Shown here piece by piece: positions 38,983 to 49,899 of a DNA stretch of 64,000 bases; position 1 is the stretch's first letter, and each line of letters starts with the position of its first letter. The stretch comes from Leucobacter sp. UT-8R-CII-1-4 (GTDB lineage: Bacteria > Actinomycetota > Actinomycetes > Actinomycetales > Microbacteriaceae): the NCBI RefSeq assembly GCF_030010235.1, contig NZ_JASCRS010000002.1, positions 1 to 64,000 of the forward strand. Reading direction: 5' to 3'. The translations under genes and the position numbers were made by a program. A model generated the notes under the pieces. The model did not search any database. It was not told the origin of the DNA and was given only the letters and a program-made list of their open reading frames with translations.

Positions 38983-41315
38983 GCCTGCTCGGCGCGAACC
39001 GTTCGCGCGGCCTCAACGAGACCCCGAAGGCTCGCCACGGTCTCTTCGTAACCGCGAGTTTTCAGGCCGCAGTCCGGATTCACCCAGAGCTGTTCGCCCG
39101 GGATACTCGCGGCGGCAATACGAATCAGATCAGTCTGCTCCTCAGCGGAAGGCACACGAGTGGTGTGAATGTCGTACACGCCAGGGCCAATACCTCGTGA
39201 GTATCCGTGCTCACCAAGCGGCTGCACAACGTCCATGCGGCTTCGCGCTGCTTCGATGCTTGTCACATCGGCATCAAGTCCGTCAATCGCACCGATAATC
39301 TCGCCAAACTCTGAGTAACAGAGATGGGTGTGGATCTGCACCTCAGGTGCAACACCAGAGGTCGCAAGGCGGAACGAATCGACCGACCAGCCAAGATACG
39401 CCTCTTTACGATCCGCGTCGAGCGGCAGCAATTCGCGCAGTGCCGGCTCGTCAACCTGCACGATGTTGATGCCCGCAGCAACCAGATCGTCAATTTCGTC
39501 GCGCAGCGCGAGCGCGACCTGCTGCGCAGTGTCACCAAGCGGCTGATCATCACGCACAAACGACCACGCAAGAATCGTGACTGGGCCCGTCAGCATGCCC
39601 TTCACTGGGCGCTCGGTGAGCGACTGCGCAAATGCAGACCACGCCACAGTAATCGGCGCAGGTCGCGAAACATCGCCCCAAAGAATCGAGGGTCGAGTTG
39701 CACGAGTGCCGTAACTTTGCACCCAACCGTTCTCAGTCACCGCAAAACCATCAAGGTTCTCGGCGAAGTACTGCACCATATCGTTGCGCTCAGCCTCACC
39801 GTGCACAAGCACGTCAAGCCCAATCTCTTCTTGCAGTCGAATGACACTTTCGATTTCTGCTCGCAAAAACTGGTCGTAGGCGGCCTGATCGATTTCGCCT
39901 CGACCAAAAGCAGCACGGGCTTTTCGAATCTCGATCGTTTGCGGGAACGAACCGATTGTGGTCGTCGCAAACTTTGGAATGTTCAGCTGCTGCTGCGCGT
40001 CACGGCGCTCCTCTTCGGTTACGCGGTTCAGATCAGCCTCAGTGACATTATTCGCACGCGCCCGAATAGCCTCGATGTTCACACCAGGCGCGGTTGCGCG
40101 GTCTCGCAACGCAGTCTCGGTGTCGGCGAGCTCTGTTTCGATTGCCGCAGCTCCGTCTTCAAGTCCGCGGGCGAGGACCGCCACCTGCTCGACCTTTTGG
40201 TCTGCGAAGGCAAGCCAAGACTTCAGACGCTCGTCAAGTTTCGTTTCGTCATTCACGTCATGTGGCACGTGCTGCAGGCTGTTCGACGTGCCGATCACGA
40301 CGTCAATGCCGGCGAGCTTCAGGTCTTGAGCGATCGCCGACGCAACACGAAGATCGGTGCGCCAAATGTTTCGACCGTCGACGAGACCGGCGACGAACTG
40401 CTTCTGGTAAAACGCACTGACCAACTCGCCAGAGCTGAACGCACCCGCTGGCAACGTGCCTCGCACGAGGTCGGCATGCACTGCTTCGATTGGCAGCGCG
40501 GCGAGGCGCAGGAGAGCGTACGAGGAGTCGCCGTACGGCGCCGTCAGCAACACCGCACCCCGGTTATTGGAATTTCCAATAACCGAGTAGGCGCGCTCAA
40601 TCAGCTGGAGTACCTGCTCGCGCGGCAACGAAAGCGAATCAGAAACGAGAGCCGGCTCGTCAAGCTGCACCCAGTCTGCACCGGCCTGATCCAACTCGCT
40701 CAGCAACTCAAGGTAAGCCTCAAGCGCATCATCAAGGCGGTCGATTGGCGAGAACCCGTCGGCAGCAGTGTCGCTCGCCTTCGCGAGCAACAGGTATGTG
40801 ACCGGGCCGACGATCACGGGGCGAGACTCGATGCCCTGAGTTTTCGCCTCAAGAATCTGTGCGACCAGAGCGCTTGCGTTTGCTTTGAACGGGGTGCGTT
40901 CGTCAATTTCTGGAACGCTGTAGTGGTAGTTGGTGTCGAACCACTTTGTCATTTCAAGCGGCTGCAGCTCGCTGGTTCCGCGGGCCAGCGCGAAGTAAAG
41001 GTCAATGTCGTTGTTCTGCTCGCGCGCCGCAAACTCGGCAAAACGCTCGGGCGTCGCGCCAAGCGCAAGCGTCGCATCGAGCACCTGATCGTAAAAGCTG
41101 AAGCTTTCGGGAATTGCTCCACCCTTGGCAGGCAGACCAAGCGAGACCAGACGCGCACGAGTGGCGGCGCGCAACTCTGCGGCGGTTTCACTCAGCTGTT
41201 CTTGAGTCAGATCGCCCTTCCAGTAGCTTTCGACCGCGCGCTTGAGCTCGCGGCGCGGTCCGATTCGTGGATATCCGAGGATCGTTGCGGATGGCAGGGT
41301 ACGGCGGTGCGACAT
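38979..41315 (-). CDS. metE: Cobalamin-independent methionine synthase
   Basis: MetE, 778 residues, moves a methyl group from 5-methyl-tetrahydropteroyl-triglutamate to homocysteine using zinc. N-terminal half: ATILGYPRIGPRRELKRAVE and KWFDTNYHYSVPE. C-terminal half: TTIGSFPQTIEIRKAR, VLVHGEAERNDMVQYF, zinc ligands in HTHLCYSEF and the WVNPDCGLKTR block. First gene of the met operon. The 160 bases upstream show no riboswitch I can recognise and no strong promoter. Confidence 0.97.
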   Translation of the reverse strand: MSHRRTLPSATILGYPRIGPRRELKRAVESYWKGDLTQEQLSETAAELRAATRARLVSLGLPAKGGAIPESFSFYDQVLDATLALGATPERFAEFAAREQNNDIDLYFALARGTSELQPLEMTKWFDTNYHYSVPEIDERTPFKANASALVAQILEAKTQGIESRPVIVGPVTYLLLAKASDTAADGFSPIDRLDDALEAYLELLSELDQAGADWVQLDEPALVSDSLSLPREQVLQLIERAYSVIGNSNNRGAVLLTAPYGDSSYALLRLAALPIEAVHADLVRGTLPAGAFSSGELVSAFYQKQFVAGLVDGRNIWRTDLRVASAIAQDLKLAGIDVVIGTSNSLQHVPHDVNDETKLDERLKSWLAFADQKVEQVAVLARGLEDGAAAIETELADTETALRDRATAPGVNIEAIRARANNVTEADLNRVTEEERRDAQQQLNIPKFATTTIGSFPQTIEIRKARAAFGRGEIDQAAYDQFLRAEIESVIRLQEEIGLDVLVHGEAERNDMVQYFAENLDGFAVTENGWVQSYGTRATRPSILWGDVSRPAPITVAWSAFAQSLTERPVKGMLTGPVTILAWSFVRDDQPLGDTAQQVALALRDEIDDLVAAGINIVQVDEPALRELLPLDADRKEAYLGWSVDSFRLATSGVAPEVQIHTHLCYSEFGEIIGAIDGLDADVTSIEAARSRMDVVQPLGEHGYSRGIGPGVYDIHTTRVPSAEEQTDLIRIAAASIPGEQLWVNPDCGLKTRGYEETVASLRGLVEAARTVRAEQA

Positions 41316-41474
41316 GGGTCTACTTTCGAAGGAGTCTCGGGGAACTCTTTCGACAGTAATGAGGCGAACCGGGTTCGCGCCCGTTAGTGTCGCGCAGTTA
41401 CTTTTCGTTACGTTGCATGAAGTAATTGTTGAGAAAGTGCTTGCGTTCCGGCTATTCAGGGCGCTGGATCGAGC

Positions 41475-43034
41475 TCAGACCAAGTACGGCTCGATCTTTG
41501 CGAGCGTCTCGCCGCTCACAAAGGCGTGCACCCTCGTGCCAGTCTCAACGTATTCGGTGTCGAGCACGCGATTGCGCTCGTGCAGCTCAGCCACCAATTC
41601 ACCGCGATCGTAAGGCACCACAGCGGTCACCTCGGTGTCGGGAACGGGCAGCGCAGCAGTGATTTTCTGCTGCAACTCGTCGATTCCCTCGCCAGTGCGA
41701 GCCGACACGAACACTGCGTCTGGCGCCATGCCATGCAGCACGAGACGCTGACTCTCGTCGATCAGGTCGCTCTTGTTGAAGGCAACAATCTCGGGCAGCC
41801 CAAGCGCGTCAACCTCGGCGATCACCTCACGAACCGTGCGCAGCTGTGCGGCAGGGTCTGGGTGCGAACCGTCCACAACGTGCACGATCACGTCAGCTTC
41901 GGCGACTTCTTCAAAAGTCGATCGGAATGCCTCAACCAATTGGTGTGGCAGGTTTCGCACGAAACCGACGGTGTCTACGTAGGTGAACTGGCGTCCGTCG
42001 TCTGTTTCTGCATGACGCACAGTGGTATCAAGCGTCGCAAAAAGCTGGTTCTGCACAAAAGCTTCGGCTCCGGTGAGCTGGTTCATCAGGCTCGACTTGC
42101 CCGCGTTCGTGTAGCCTGCGATCGCGACAGAGGGCACTTCGCCGCGTTTGCGGTTTGCGCGTTTTGCCTCGCGGGCAGGCGCGAATCCCTTGATCTGCTG
42201 GCGAAGTTTTGCCATGCGAGTGTTGATTCGGCGTCGATCGAGCTCAATCTTCGTCTCGCCTGGGCCACGCGAGCCCATGCCCGCTCCTGCCGCACCAACC
42301 TGACCACCGGCCTGACGCGACATCGAATCGCCCCAGCCGCGAAGTCGTGGCAGAAGGTACTGTAGTTGCGCCAGCTCGACCTGCGCCTTGCCCTCACGGC
42401 TCTTCGCGTGCTGGCTAAAGATGTCAAGGATCACCGCAGTGCGGTCGATCACCTTCACCTTCACCACGTCTTCGAGCGCGCGGCGCTGCGAAGGCGAAAG
42501 CTCACTGTCTGCCACCACCGTGTCGGCACCGACTGCTGCGACAAGTTCGGCCAGTTCTTGGGCCTTTCCCTTGCCAAAATAGGTTGCCGGGTCGGGATTG
42601 GCACGACGCTGCAATAGGCCGTCGAGCACCTCGGCGCCTGCGGTTTCGGCGAGGGCTGCGAGCTCTCGAAGTGAGTTCTCGGCCTCTTCGGTACCCTCGG
42701 CAGTGCTTTTCGAATAGACACCGATCAACACGGCTCGTTCGAGACGCAGCTGCCGGTATTCAACCTCGGTAACGTCTTCAAGCTCTGTTGACAGGCTGGC
42801 GACGCGCTTGAGCGAAGCACGTTCTTCGCGTTCCAAGCGGATCGCATCAAAATCATCGGCGACAAGTTCGTGGGCTTCGTCGCCGAGAGCTTGCGCACCA
42901 CTCAGATCACGAATCACCGTCGCGGTGCCGGTTTTTTCGGCGCGTTGAAGTAGGCGATCAAAAGAATCGCTGTTGGAGCCTTCGCTCTCGCTTGGGTCGA
43001 AATCTTGCGTGGTTTCGTCGTTTTGCATAGTCAT
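41475..43034 (-). CDS. hflX: GTPase HflX
   Basis: HflX, 519 residues, a ribosome-binding GTPase linked to rescue of stalled 70S or 100S ribosomes. The N-terminal HflX domain contains AEVLDGLLQRRANPDPATYFGKGKAQEL; a linker GRGPGETKIELDRRRI-type block appears as SRGPGETKIELDRRRIN. The G domain has Walker A GYTNAGKSS, VDTVGFVRNLPHQLVEAF (switch II) and FNKSDL. The N-terminal ~60 residues are an extra acidic extension. Monocistronic between two short gaps. Confidence 0.96.
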   Translation of the reverse strand: MTMQNDETTQDFDPSESEGSNSDSFDRLLQRAEKTGTATVIRDLSGAQALGDEAHELVADDFDAIRLEREERASLKRVASLSTELEDVTEVEYRQLRLERAVLIGVYSKSTAEGTEEAENSLRELAALAETAGAEVLDGLLQRRANPDPATYFGKGKAQELAELVAAVGADTVVADSELSPSQRRALEDVVKVKVIDRTAVILDIFSQHAKSREGKAQVELAQLQYLLPRLRGWGDSMSRQAGGQVGAAGAGMGSRGPGETKIELDRRRINTRMAKLRQQIKGFAPAREAKRANRKRGEVPSVAIAGYTNAGKSSLMNQLTGAEAFVQNQLFATLDTTVRHAETDDGRQFTYVDTVGFVRNLPHQLVEAFRSTFEEVAEADVIVHVVDGSHPDPAAQLRTVREVIAEVDALGLPEIVAFNKSDLIDESQRLVLHGMAPDAVFVSARTGEGIDELQQKITAALPVPDTEVTAVVPYDRGELVAELHERNRVLDTEYVETGTRVHAFVSGETLAKIEPYLV

Positions 43035-43180
43035 CTGTTGACTAGTCTAGGTCGCGCGAGCCGCGCAATAAAGCCTGTTCACTGCAGGCGCAGCATCAGA
43101 TTTGGAGCGCTCAAGGCAAAAGCGAAGCTCAAGACTCACTCGCGAAACTTGAGGCCCCGCTCGCCTGCGATACTTGATAG

Positions 43181-43801
43181 GTGAGCGACCACTATTTCAG
43201 CGAAACCCCTTCAAGCGATTTCACTCCGCGAGAGATTGAGGCGATCCTTGCCGGCGATTCGTACAAACTGCTCACGGCGGGCGGGGTGTTTAGCCCCGAA
43301 CACCTCGATCGCGGCACAGAGATTCTATTGCGCACACTCGAAGTTCGTGAGCCTGCTGAGAACGAGGCGGCCAAGCTCCCCGTGCTTGACCTTGGTTGCG
43401 GTTGGGGCCCGATCGCGCTCAGCGCCGCCCTTCACGAATCAGATCGCGAGGTCTGGGCCGTCGACGTGAATGCGCGTTCGCGCGAACTGACCGCTCTCAA
43501 CGCTGAGCGACTTGGCCTTAAGAATGTGCGCGTTGGATCGCCCGAAGAAGTACCAAGCGATATTGTTTTTGGCGCAATTCACTCGAATCCACCGATTCGT
43601 GTGGGCAAGCAGGTGTTGCATGAGATGCTGCAGTTGTGGTTGCCGCGGCTTGCTCACGGCGGTGAGGCGCTTCTGGTTGTCGCCAAGCATCTCGGCGCAG
43701 ATTCACTGCAAAAGTGGATCGACACTGAGTTTGCCGAGCTAGAAGTAAACCGTATCGCTCGCGACAAGGGTTTCCACGTGATTGAGGCGTACCGAGCCTA
43801 A
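43181..43801 (+). CDS. Class I methyltransferase, RsmC/small-domain type
   Basis: A 206-residue SAM-dependent methyltransferase. SAM-binding motif I is VLDLGCGWGPIAL, followed by AVDVNARSRELTALNAE; the catalytic-type motif IV is HSNPPIRVGKQVLHEML (NPPI, as in base N-methyltransferases for rRNA guanine). This matches the C-terminal half of RsmC without the N-terminal half, a common actinobacterial form. GTG start at 43181. It diverges from hflX and converges on dapF. Confidence 0.92.
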   Translation: MSDHYFSETPSSDFTPREIEAILAGDSYKLLTAGGVFSPEHLDRGTEILLRTLEVREPAENEAAKLPVLDLGCGWGPIALSAALHESDREVWAVDVNARSRELTALNAERLGLKNVRVGSPEEVPSDIVFGAIHSNPPIRVGKQVLHEMLQLWLPRLAHGGEALLVVAKHLGADSLQKWIDTEFAELEVNRIARDKGFHVIEAYRA

Positions 43802-43919
43802 GTACGGTTCGACCGAACGATGCGGCTCATACGAGCCACTCCTTGATCGTTTGAGGACCGTCTCAGTGCGGTCACAGGCCAATGTGGACTGGGCGATCCA
43901 ACGCGTTAAAACCTCAGGA

Positions 43920-44795
43920 TTACGCGAGTTCGACTGTGCCCGAGTAGACGAGCGCTGCGGGGCCGCTAAGCGACACATGCTCGCCTTCTTCGGTGGGGAA
44001 CATACGTACACCGAGTCTGCCGCCTGGAACCTCGACGCTCCAACTATTTGGCATCTGGTCGCCGCCCCAGTGGCGAAACGCGAGCGCGGCCGCGGCCGCC
44101 CCGGTGCCGCATGAAAGAGTTTCGCCCGCTCCGCGCTCGTGCACACGCATCCGAATACGGGCAACGCCGTCTTTCAAAAGCGGTTCTTCTGGCACCACGA
44201 ATTCGACGTTCGCGCCGTGTTCCGGAAGGGGGCCAAGTTCTGGTTCTTGGCTGAGGTCAAGCCCATCGAGTTTTGCGTCGCCTGAAAGCACGGTTACCAC
44301 GTGCGGGTTTCCGAGGTTGATGCCCAGGCCTGGACGTGAGACTCGAAGCCCGCGTGCGTTCACCAGGTACTCGCCGCCGGGCCGCCAGCGGCCGAGGTCA
44401 ACCGTGTAGCCAGAAACTCCGGGCAGCACATCTTTCACCCCAGCGCGTGTGCCGATTGGGATCGTGTCGCGCCGCTCCGGGGTGATGAAACCTTGCTCGA
44501 TCAGATAGTGCACATACACCCGAATGCCGTTACCGCACATTTCAGACGGCGAACCATCGGCGTTCCAGTAATCCATGAACCACTCGGCGGCTGGCTCTTC
44601 AGCGAGGATCGCCGCGCCCTCGACGATTGATTTGGATCGCACGGCGCGAATCACACCGTCTGCGCCAACACCAAAATGCCGGTCGCAAAGCTGCCTGATC
44701 TGTGCTGGTGTCAGGTCGATCTGCCCGTCGGGGTCGCTGAACAGCACAAAATCGTTGCCGGTGCCGTGGCCCTTGGTGAAGCTAAGTGTGGTCAC
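43920..44795 (-). CDS. dapF: Diaminopimelate epimerase
   Basis: DapF, 291 residues, interconverts LL- and meso-diaminopimelate for lysine and cell wall. Both catalytic cysteines are visible in EMCGNGIRV and LSCGTGAAA; other motifs are [11 protein letters not shown] and NLGNPHVV. dapA and dapB are in the same window at 58390 and 63219. It is 118 bases from the convergent methyltransferase. Confidence 0.96.
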   Translation of the reverse strand: MTTLSFTKGHGTGNDFVLFSDPDGQIDLTPAQIRQLCDRHFGVGADGVIRAVRSKSIVEGAAILAEEPAAEWFMDYWNADGSPSEMCGNGIRVYVHYLIEQGFITPERRDTIPIGTRAGVKDVLPGVSGYTVDLGRWRPGGEYLVNARGLRVSRPGLGINLGNPHVVTVLSGDAKLDGLDLSQEPELGPLPEHGANVEFVVPEEPLLKDGVARIRMRVHERGAGETLSCGTGAAAAALAFRHWGGDQMPNSWSVEVPGGRLGVRMFPTEEGEHVSLSGPAALVYSGTVELA

Positions 44796-44854
44796 GAATT
44801 AAGTCTATTGTCGGTCGAGCCCGCGTGCCTGTGCATATGCGGATTGCTGCCCAA

Positions 44855-45301
44855 TTAGTCGTCTTCGATCAATCGTTTACCGAGCACCAGCACATCATTC
44901 ACTTCGTAACCTAATGCCTGATAAAAACCGACGGCTTGGGTGTTCGTGCCGCGCACCATGAGTTGAGCTTTAGGGCAGCCGAGCGATTCAAAGCGTCTTT
45001 CTGCCTCGGCGACGAGCGCCTTTGCGATCCCCTGCCCTCGCATCTTTGGGTGGCTTGCCAAGTAGTACATCCAGCCGCGGTGCCCGTCATATCCGAGCAT
45101 CACGGTGCCAACTACCTCGGTCGCTGGGTGTTCTGGGCTGTCGCCGACTGCAGCTTCGGCAACAAGAGAGAGGCCCGGCTGCGCGGTAAGGTTTCGTTCG
45201 ATATCGAGTAGCGGATCGTTCCACGGCCGGGTCAGATCACATTGCTGCCAAAGCGCGATCGCCTGCTCAGCGTCGGCCAGGGTAAAGTCACGGATCAACA
45301 T
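44855..45301 (-). CDS. GNAT-family N-acetyltransferase
   Basis: A 148-residue single GNAT domain. The acetyl-CoA motif A is ASHPKMRGQGIAKALVAEAERRF; TNTQAVGFYQALGYE is motif B. The N-terminus [28 protein letters not shown] resembles YpeA. The substrate is unknown. It overlaps miaA by 7 bp and follows it in the same message. Confidence 0.9.
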   Translation of the reverse strand: MLIRDFTLADAEQAIALWQQCDLTRPWNDPLLDIERNLTAQPGLSLVAEAAVGDSPEHPATEVVGTVMLGYDGHRGWMYYLASHPKMRGQGIAKALVAEAERRFESLGCPKAQLMVRGTNTQAVGFYQALGYEVNDVLVLGKRLIEDD

Positions 45302-46224
45302 GGTCGCCTCTGTTCGCTTGGCGGTATCTGAATCTCATCGATGTTTGGTGCGTCGAGCCACTGCGCATCGTGGTAGCGCTTGAACCAACTCACCTGTCGG
45401 CGCGCGTATCGCCTCGTGAGCATCTGCGTTTCGGCGATGGCTTCTTCTTCGCTGTATTCGCCTGCGAGCTGCGCGAGCGCCTGCTGGTAGCCGATTGCCC
45501 TGCTGGCGGTCTTGCCCTCAGCGATTCCGTGCGGAATCAATTCACGAACTTCTTCGAGGAGACCGTCCTGCCACATTCGTCGCACGCGTTCGTCGAGTCG
45601 AGCGACGAGGGTGGCGCGTTCGCAGGAAACAGCAATCACCTGCGTCTTGTCGCACCAGAGTTTCGGCGCCTGCGGCAGTGTGACTTGGGCGTCGCCACCG
45701 AGTAATGCGACTTCTAGTGCACGCACTACCCGCCTGGGGTTTCTAGCGTCGACCGCGTTCGCAGTCGACGGGTCGAGAGCCGACAATCGTTCGAGCAGTG
45801 GGGCTACACCAGCCCGTTCGAGCTCACGTTCGAGTTCTGCACGCAGCGCTTCGTCACGCGGTGGAAACTGGAAGTCGTAGATCACACTAGAAACGTAGAG
45901 GCCCGATCCACCGATCAAAATCGCGTCGTTTCCTCTGGCGTGGATTTTTTCGATGATTGCGCGCGCGGCTGGTTGGTACCAGGCAACCGTTGCCTCTTCG
46001 GTGACGTCTAGGTCGTGAAAAAGGTGGTGCGGCACTCCCCTGCGTTCAGCTTCGGGCAGTTTCGCGGTGCCAATGTTCATGCCGCGATAAAACTGCATGG
46101 CATCAGCGTTCACGATCTCCGCTGCGCGCCCGCTCTCGGCCAACCGCTCGGCAAGGTCAAGTGAAAGTGCGGTCTTGCCGGTGCCTGTGGCGCCGACAAC
46201 TACCCAAAGCCTCGGCGTGGTCAC
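45295..46224 (-). CDS. miaA: tRNA dimethylallyltransferase
   Basis: MiaA, 309 residues, adds the isopentenyl group to A37 of tRNAs reading U-starting codons. P-loop [44 protein letters not shown], and [17 protein letters not shown] are present. MiaB, which then thiolates the base, is encoded directly upstream with a 4-bp overlap. Confidence 0.97.
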   Translation of the reverse strand: MTTPRLWVVVGATGTGKTALSLDLAERLAESGRAAEIVNADAMQFYRGMNIGTAKLPEAERRGVPHHLFHDLDVTEEATVAWYQPAARAIIEKIHARGNDAILIGGSGLYVSSVIYDFQFPPRDEALRAELERELERAGVAPLLERLSALDPSTANAVDARNPRRVVRALEVALLGGDAQVTLPQAPKLWCDKTQVIAVSCERATLVARLDERVRRMWQDGLLEEVRELIPHGIAEGKTASRAIGYQQALAQLAGEYSEEEAIAETQMLTRRYARRQVSWFKRYHDAQWLDAPNIDEIQIPPSEQRRPC

Positions 46225-47765
46225 AGCGTGCGAATTGTCGGCATGCCGAGGCCCACCGACTTTGGCGCACCGCTGGCGACTGCACCGGAAGGGGCAGGCA
46301 CGCCGCAGCTTTCTGCCTGACGGCGATCCCAGGCGTCGCCGGCACGAGTGCGGCGCAACTGGTAAGCCTCAGTAGCATCGGCGACGATAAAGAATGGAGC
46401 GGCAGAGGTAACCTGCACGGTGACAACGTCGCCCGGGCGAGGCTCTTCGCCGCCTTCTGGGATCGCGAAGTGCACCAGACGGTTGTCTTCTGCGCGGCCA
46501 CTGAGTCGCCTCGTTGCGGCGTCTTTACGACCCTCGCCCGAGACGAGTACCTGCACTGTGCGACCGATCTGAGCCTGGTTCTCTTCGAGTGAGATGCGCT
46601 CTTGAAGTTCCATCAAACGCTCGTAGCGTTTTTGCACCACGGCCTTTGGAATCTGGTCTTCCATCGTCGCGGCTGGTGTGCCTGGGCGAATCGAGTATTG
46701 GAAGGTAAACGCACTTTGAAAGCGAGACTGTTCAACCACGCGCATGGTGTCTTCAAAGTCTTCTTCGGTCTCACCTGGGAACCCAACAATTATGTCCGTC
46801 GTAATCGCAGCGTGCGGAATGCGCTCGCGAACCTGGTCAAGAATGCCGAGGTACTTCTTGCTTCGGTATGAGCGGCGCATTGCTTTCAGCACAGTGTCTG
46901 AGCCTGACTGCAGCGGCATGTGCAGGGTCGGCATTACGTTTGGTGTCTCAGCCATCGCGTCAATAACGTCCTGAGTGAAGGCTGCGGGGTGCGGGCTGGT
47001 GAAACGCACGCGTTCTAGCCCCTCAATCTCGCCCATTGCACGGAGCAGCTTGCCAAACGCAAGCTTGTCACCAAACTCGACACCATAGGTGTTGACGTTC
47101 TGACCGAGCAGTGTGACCTCTACCGCGCCGTCGTCAACGAGAGCTTGAACTTCGGCAAGCACATCACCTGGGCGGCGGTCTTTTTCTTTGCCACGCAACG
47201 AGGGAACGATGCAGAAGGTGCAGGTGTTGTTGCAGCCCACCGAGATCGAAACCCAACCACTGGCAGCAGAGTCGCGTTTGGTTGGCAGCGTCGAAGGGAA
47301 TACCTCAAGCGATTCAAGAATCTCAACCTGAGCTTCTGCATTGTGCCTGGCCCGCTCAAGCAGCGTCGGCAAAGAACCCATGTTGTGCGTACCGAAAACT
47401 ACGTCAACCCAAGGAGCTTTCTCAACGATTACACCCTGGTCTTTTTGAGCGAGACAACCGCCAACAGCAATCTGCATGCCCTCGTGCACGCGCTTCTTCG
47501 CGGCAAGAGCCCCGAGGTTACCGTAAAGCTTCTGAGCAGCATTCTCACGCACAGCGCAGGTGTTGATCACAACAACATCGGCTGCCTCCGGCGTCTCGGC
47601 AGCTACGTAGCCAGCAGCTTCGAGCGACCCTGAAAGTCGCTCAGAGTCGTGCACATTCATCTGGCATCCGAGGGTACGCACTGTGTAGCTGCGAGGTGTT
47701 CCATCAGCCCGGAGTGCGGCAGGTGACGGATCAATCAGTGTTGCTTCGGATGATGGCATGTTCAA
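46221..47765 (-). CDS. miaB: tRNA-2-methylthio-N6-dimethylallyladenosine synthase
   Basis: MiaB, 514 residues, a radical-SAM methylthiotransferase acting on i6A37 made by MiaA. UPF0004 domain: [25 protein letters not shown] and VGGCLAQKD supply three Cys for the auxiliary cluster. Radical-SAM motif: [16 protein letters not shown] (CxxxCxxC). A TRAM domain follows ([17 protein letters not shown]). The last ~50 residues, after the TRAM domain, are a low-complexity tail. It starts 23 bases after recX. Confidence 0.96.
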   Translation of the reverse strand: MNMPSSEATLIDPSPAALRADGTPRSYTVRTLGCQMNVHDSERLSGSLEAAGYVAAETPEAADVVVINTCAVRENAAQKLYGNLGALAAKKRVHEGMQIAVGGCLAQKDQGVIVEKAPWVDVVFGTHNMGSLPTLLERARHNAEAQVEILESLEVFPSTLPTKRDSAASGWVSISVGCNNTCTFCIVPSLRGKEKDRRPGDVLAEVQALVDDGAVEVTLLGQNVNTYGVEFGDKLAFGKLLRAMGEIEGLERVRFTSPHPAAFTQDVIDAMAETPNVMPTLHMPLQSGSDTVLKAMRRSYRSKKYLGILDQVRERIPHAAITTDIIVGFPGETEEDFEDTMRVVEQSRFQSAFTFQYSIRPGTPAATMEDQIPKAVVQKRYERLMELQERISLEENQAQIGRTVQVLVSGEGRKDAATRRLSGRAEDNRLVHFAIPEGGEEPRPGDVVTVQVTSAAPFFIVADATEAYQLRRTRAGDAWDRRQAESCGVPAPSGAVASGAPKSVGLGMPTIRTL

Positions 47766-47788
47766 ATTCTACCGAGCTTCTGAGCGGC

Positions 47789-48643
47789 TTACTGAAAGCG
47801 CACGCTGCTGTTGCCAGACTTTGGCTTCGGCACCGCTGAAAGCGTGTTTGCACGACGTTCGCCAATCGACGAACCCGGACGCTGTTCGTTACGATCGAGA
47901 GCCTCGCGGGCGATTCTCACGGCCCGCTCACCTGACCAGCCCCGTCGAGCGAGGAACCCGATAAGTCGACGCTCGGCAGTCTGCCGATCAAGTCCGCCCA
48001 TCTTACGAGCACGCTCAGAAGCGGCCTCACGAAGAATCTCGTTTTCTTCGTCTTGGTCAAGCTCACCGATTGCCTCTTCTATCACGCCGTCTGGCAGCAG
48101 TCGCTCCCGCAGCTTGATGCGAATTTGACTTCGGCTCGCCCGCTTTCGCGTGCGCAGATTTTCAGTAACCACTCGCGCAAGACCAAGATCATCTAGGTAG
48201 AGTCTGCTCTCGCACTCAAGCACAACCTCATCAACCTCTGCATGGTCGTGCCCCTTGGCTACAAGCTCACGCCGAAGTTCACCGCTCGAACGTGCACGGC
48301 GAGCGAGCATACGAACCGCGTCGTCCATCGCTGTTCGAGTGTTCTCGAGTTCGTGCACAAGTTCGTCAAGTCCACTCTCGCTGCGGTCGGTGACGGCGGT
48401 ATCGCAGTCGCCGTTGAAGCCGCTTTCGCCAAACCCAGCTTCGATGGGTGCGCCCGCGGAACCCGCGTCAGCTGCCAGACGCAACTGACGCGGTTCACGT
48501 ACGTTCTGTGCCTCACGAGAATCTGATGCTGATACATCTCGCAACTTGCTGCGAAACTCTATAACCTCGGCAAGGTTCTCACGATCAACACCTAGCTTTT
48601 CGCTTGACTCGTCGCTTGGTGGGGGAAGAAAACGAACAGCCAC
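47789..48643 (-). CDS. recX: Regulatory protein RecX
   Basis: RecX, 284 residues, modulates RecA filaments and recombinase activity. The conserved helical repeats lie in about 110-260: AMDDAVRMLARRARSSGELRRELVAKG, AEVDEVVLECESRLYLDDLGLARVV, and RRLIGFLARRGWSGERAVRIAREAL. About 105 N-terminal residues and a basic C-terminal tail are extra relative to the ~150-residue minimal family; the extension is acidic and probably disordered. GTG start, 11 bases after recA. Confidence 0.94.
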   Translation of the reverse strand: MAVRFLPPPSDESSEKLGVDRENLAEVIEFRSKLRDVSASDSREAQNVREPRQLRLAADAGSAGAPIEAGFGESGFNGDCDTAVTDRSESGLDELVHELENTRTAMDDAVRMLARRARSSGELRRELVAKGHDHAEVDEVVLECESRLYLDDLGLARVVTENLRTRKRASRSQIRIKLRERLLPDGVIEEAIGELDQDEENEILREAASERARKMGGLDRQTAERRLIGFLARRGWSGERAVRIAREALDRNEQRPGSSIGERRANTLSAVPKPKSGNSSVRFQ

Positions 48644-48654
48644 TTCGAGCCCCG

Positions 48655-49710
48655 CTATGCGCCGATTCGCGCAGCTTCGCCCGCTTCAGCTTCAGCTTCA
48701 GGCACTGCCGCGCCGTCTTTCACACCGAGCTTCACGAGAATCTTTTCTTCAATCTCAGCAGCGATGTCTGGATTGTTGATCAAGAAGCGGCGAGAATTCT
48801 CCATACCCTGGCCGAGCTGATCGCCCTCATAGGTGTACCAAGCGCCACTCTTCTTCACCAGACCGTGCTCGACACCAAAGTCGATCAACGAGCCCTCTCG
48901 TGAAATACCAACACCGTAAAGGATGTCGAACTCCGCCTGCTTGAACGGAGGTGCCATCTTATTCTTGACGACCTTCACTCGAGTGCGGTTGCCGACAGCG
49001 TCTGTGCCATCTTTCAAAGTCTGAATACGACGAATATCAAGGCGAACCGAAGCGTAGAACTTCAGAGCTTTACCACCCGAGGTCGTCTCTGGGCTACCGA
49101 AGAAGACACCAACCTTCTCGCGAAGCTGGTTGATGAAGATACAGGTGGTTTTGGTCTGGTTCAGACCACCAGTGATCTTACGCAGCGCCTGCGACATCAG
49201 TCGCGCCTGCAGACCAACATGGCTATCGCCCATGTCACCCTCGATTTCAGCACGAGGCACGAGGGCTGCGACCGAGTCGATAACAACCAGGTCAACCGAG
49301 CCGGAGCGGATGAGCATGTCGGCAATCTCAAGCGCCTGCTCACCGGTGTCGGGCTGCGAGACAAGCAGAGCGTCAATGTCGACGCCGAGCTTCTGTGCGT
49401 ACTCGGGGTCAAGAGCGTGCTCCGCGTCGATGAATGCCGCGATGCCGCCCGAGCGCTGGGCGTTCGCAATAGCGTGCAGGGTCAGCGTGGTCTTACCCGA
49501 TGACTCTGGACCGTAGATCTCGACGATACGACCGCGTGGCAGGCCGCCAATGCCAAGCGCGACATCAAGTGCGATCGAACCCGTTGGAATCACCTCGACC
49601 GGAGGACGCTCGGTGCTGCCAAGGCGCATGATTGCGCCCTTGCCAAACTGCTTATCGATATTCGCGAGCGCTGCTTCAAGTGCCTTCTCGCGATCCTTGC
49701 TAGCTGCCAT
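48655..49710 (-). CDS. recA: Recombinase RecA
   Basis: RecA, 351 residues. Walker [11 protein letters not shown] (67-76), the [19 protein letters not shown] block, [20 protein letters not shown] and L2-region [26 protein letters not shown] are all present. No intein. AGGAG precedes the ATG. The upstream region has both a LexA box and a PafBC-type promoter candidate. Actinobacteria-typical recA-recX order. Confidence 0.99.
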   Translation of the reverse strand: MAASKDREKALEAALANIDKQFGKGAIMRLGSTERPPVEVIPTGSIALDVALGIGGLPRGRIVEIYGPESSGKTTLTLHAIANAQRSGGIAAFIDAEHALDPEYAQKLGVDIDALLVSQPDTGEQALEIADMLIRSGSVDLVVIDSVAALVPRAEIEGDMGDSHVGLQARLMSQALRKITGGLNQTKTTCIFINQLREKVGVFFGSPETTSGGKALKFYASVRLDIRRIQTLKDGTDAVGNRTRVKVVKNKMAPPFKQAEFDILYGVGISREGSLIDFGVEHGLVKKSGAWYTYEGDQLGQGMENSRRFLINNPDIAAEIEEKILVKLGVKDGAAVPEAEAEAGEAARIGA

Positions 49711-49807
49711 CAGTGGCTCCTCTGTTCGGGCGATATTCGCCGGGTTGCTGGCCTACCTACTGTCGTGCCGGGGTTCCGTCGACAAGGCCGGGTGGCCGAT
49801 GCTTCGA

Positions 49808-49830
49808 ACTCTAGATTGCACCTCTGACAT
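49808..49830 (-). promoter_or_regulatory. PafBC-type (RecA-NDp) promoter candidate of recA
   Basis: On the minus strand ATGTCAGAG, an 8-base spacer and TAGAGT match the mycobacterial RecA-NDp pattern TTGTCRGTG-N8-TANNNT at seven of nine plus the full spacer and -10 form. It sits about 98 bases before the recA start. The pattern is recognised by PafBC in LexA-independent DNA-damage induction; use here is inferred. Confidence 0.6.
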
Positions 49831-49899
49831 TTACCGCCTGAGGCACGAATCTGCGAGAAACTTCAGCTCGGATTCACCTGTGGACGACAATACGCCGAT

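Noticed and set aside
39324-41387. A 687-codon open frame on the plus strand
   Set aside because: It lies wholly opposite metE, has no family resemblance and is rich in Arg/Cys/Val, as expected for an antisense shadow of a GC-biased gene.
41316-41474. A cobalamin or SAM riboswitch ahead of metE
   Set aside because: The gap is only 159 bases and shows none of the conserved boxes or nested hairpins I would expect.
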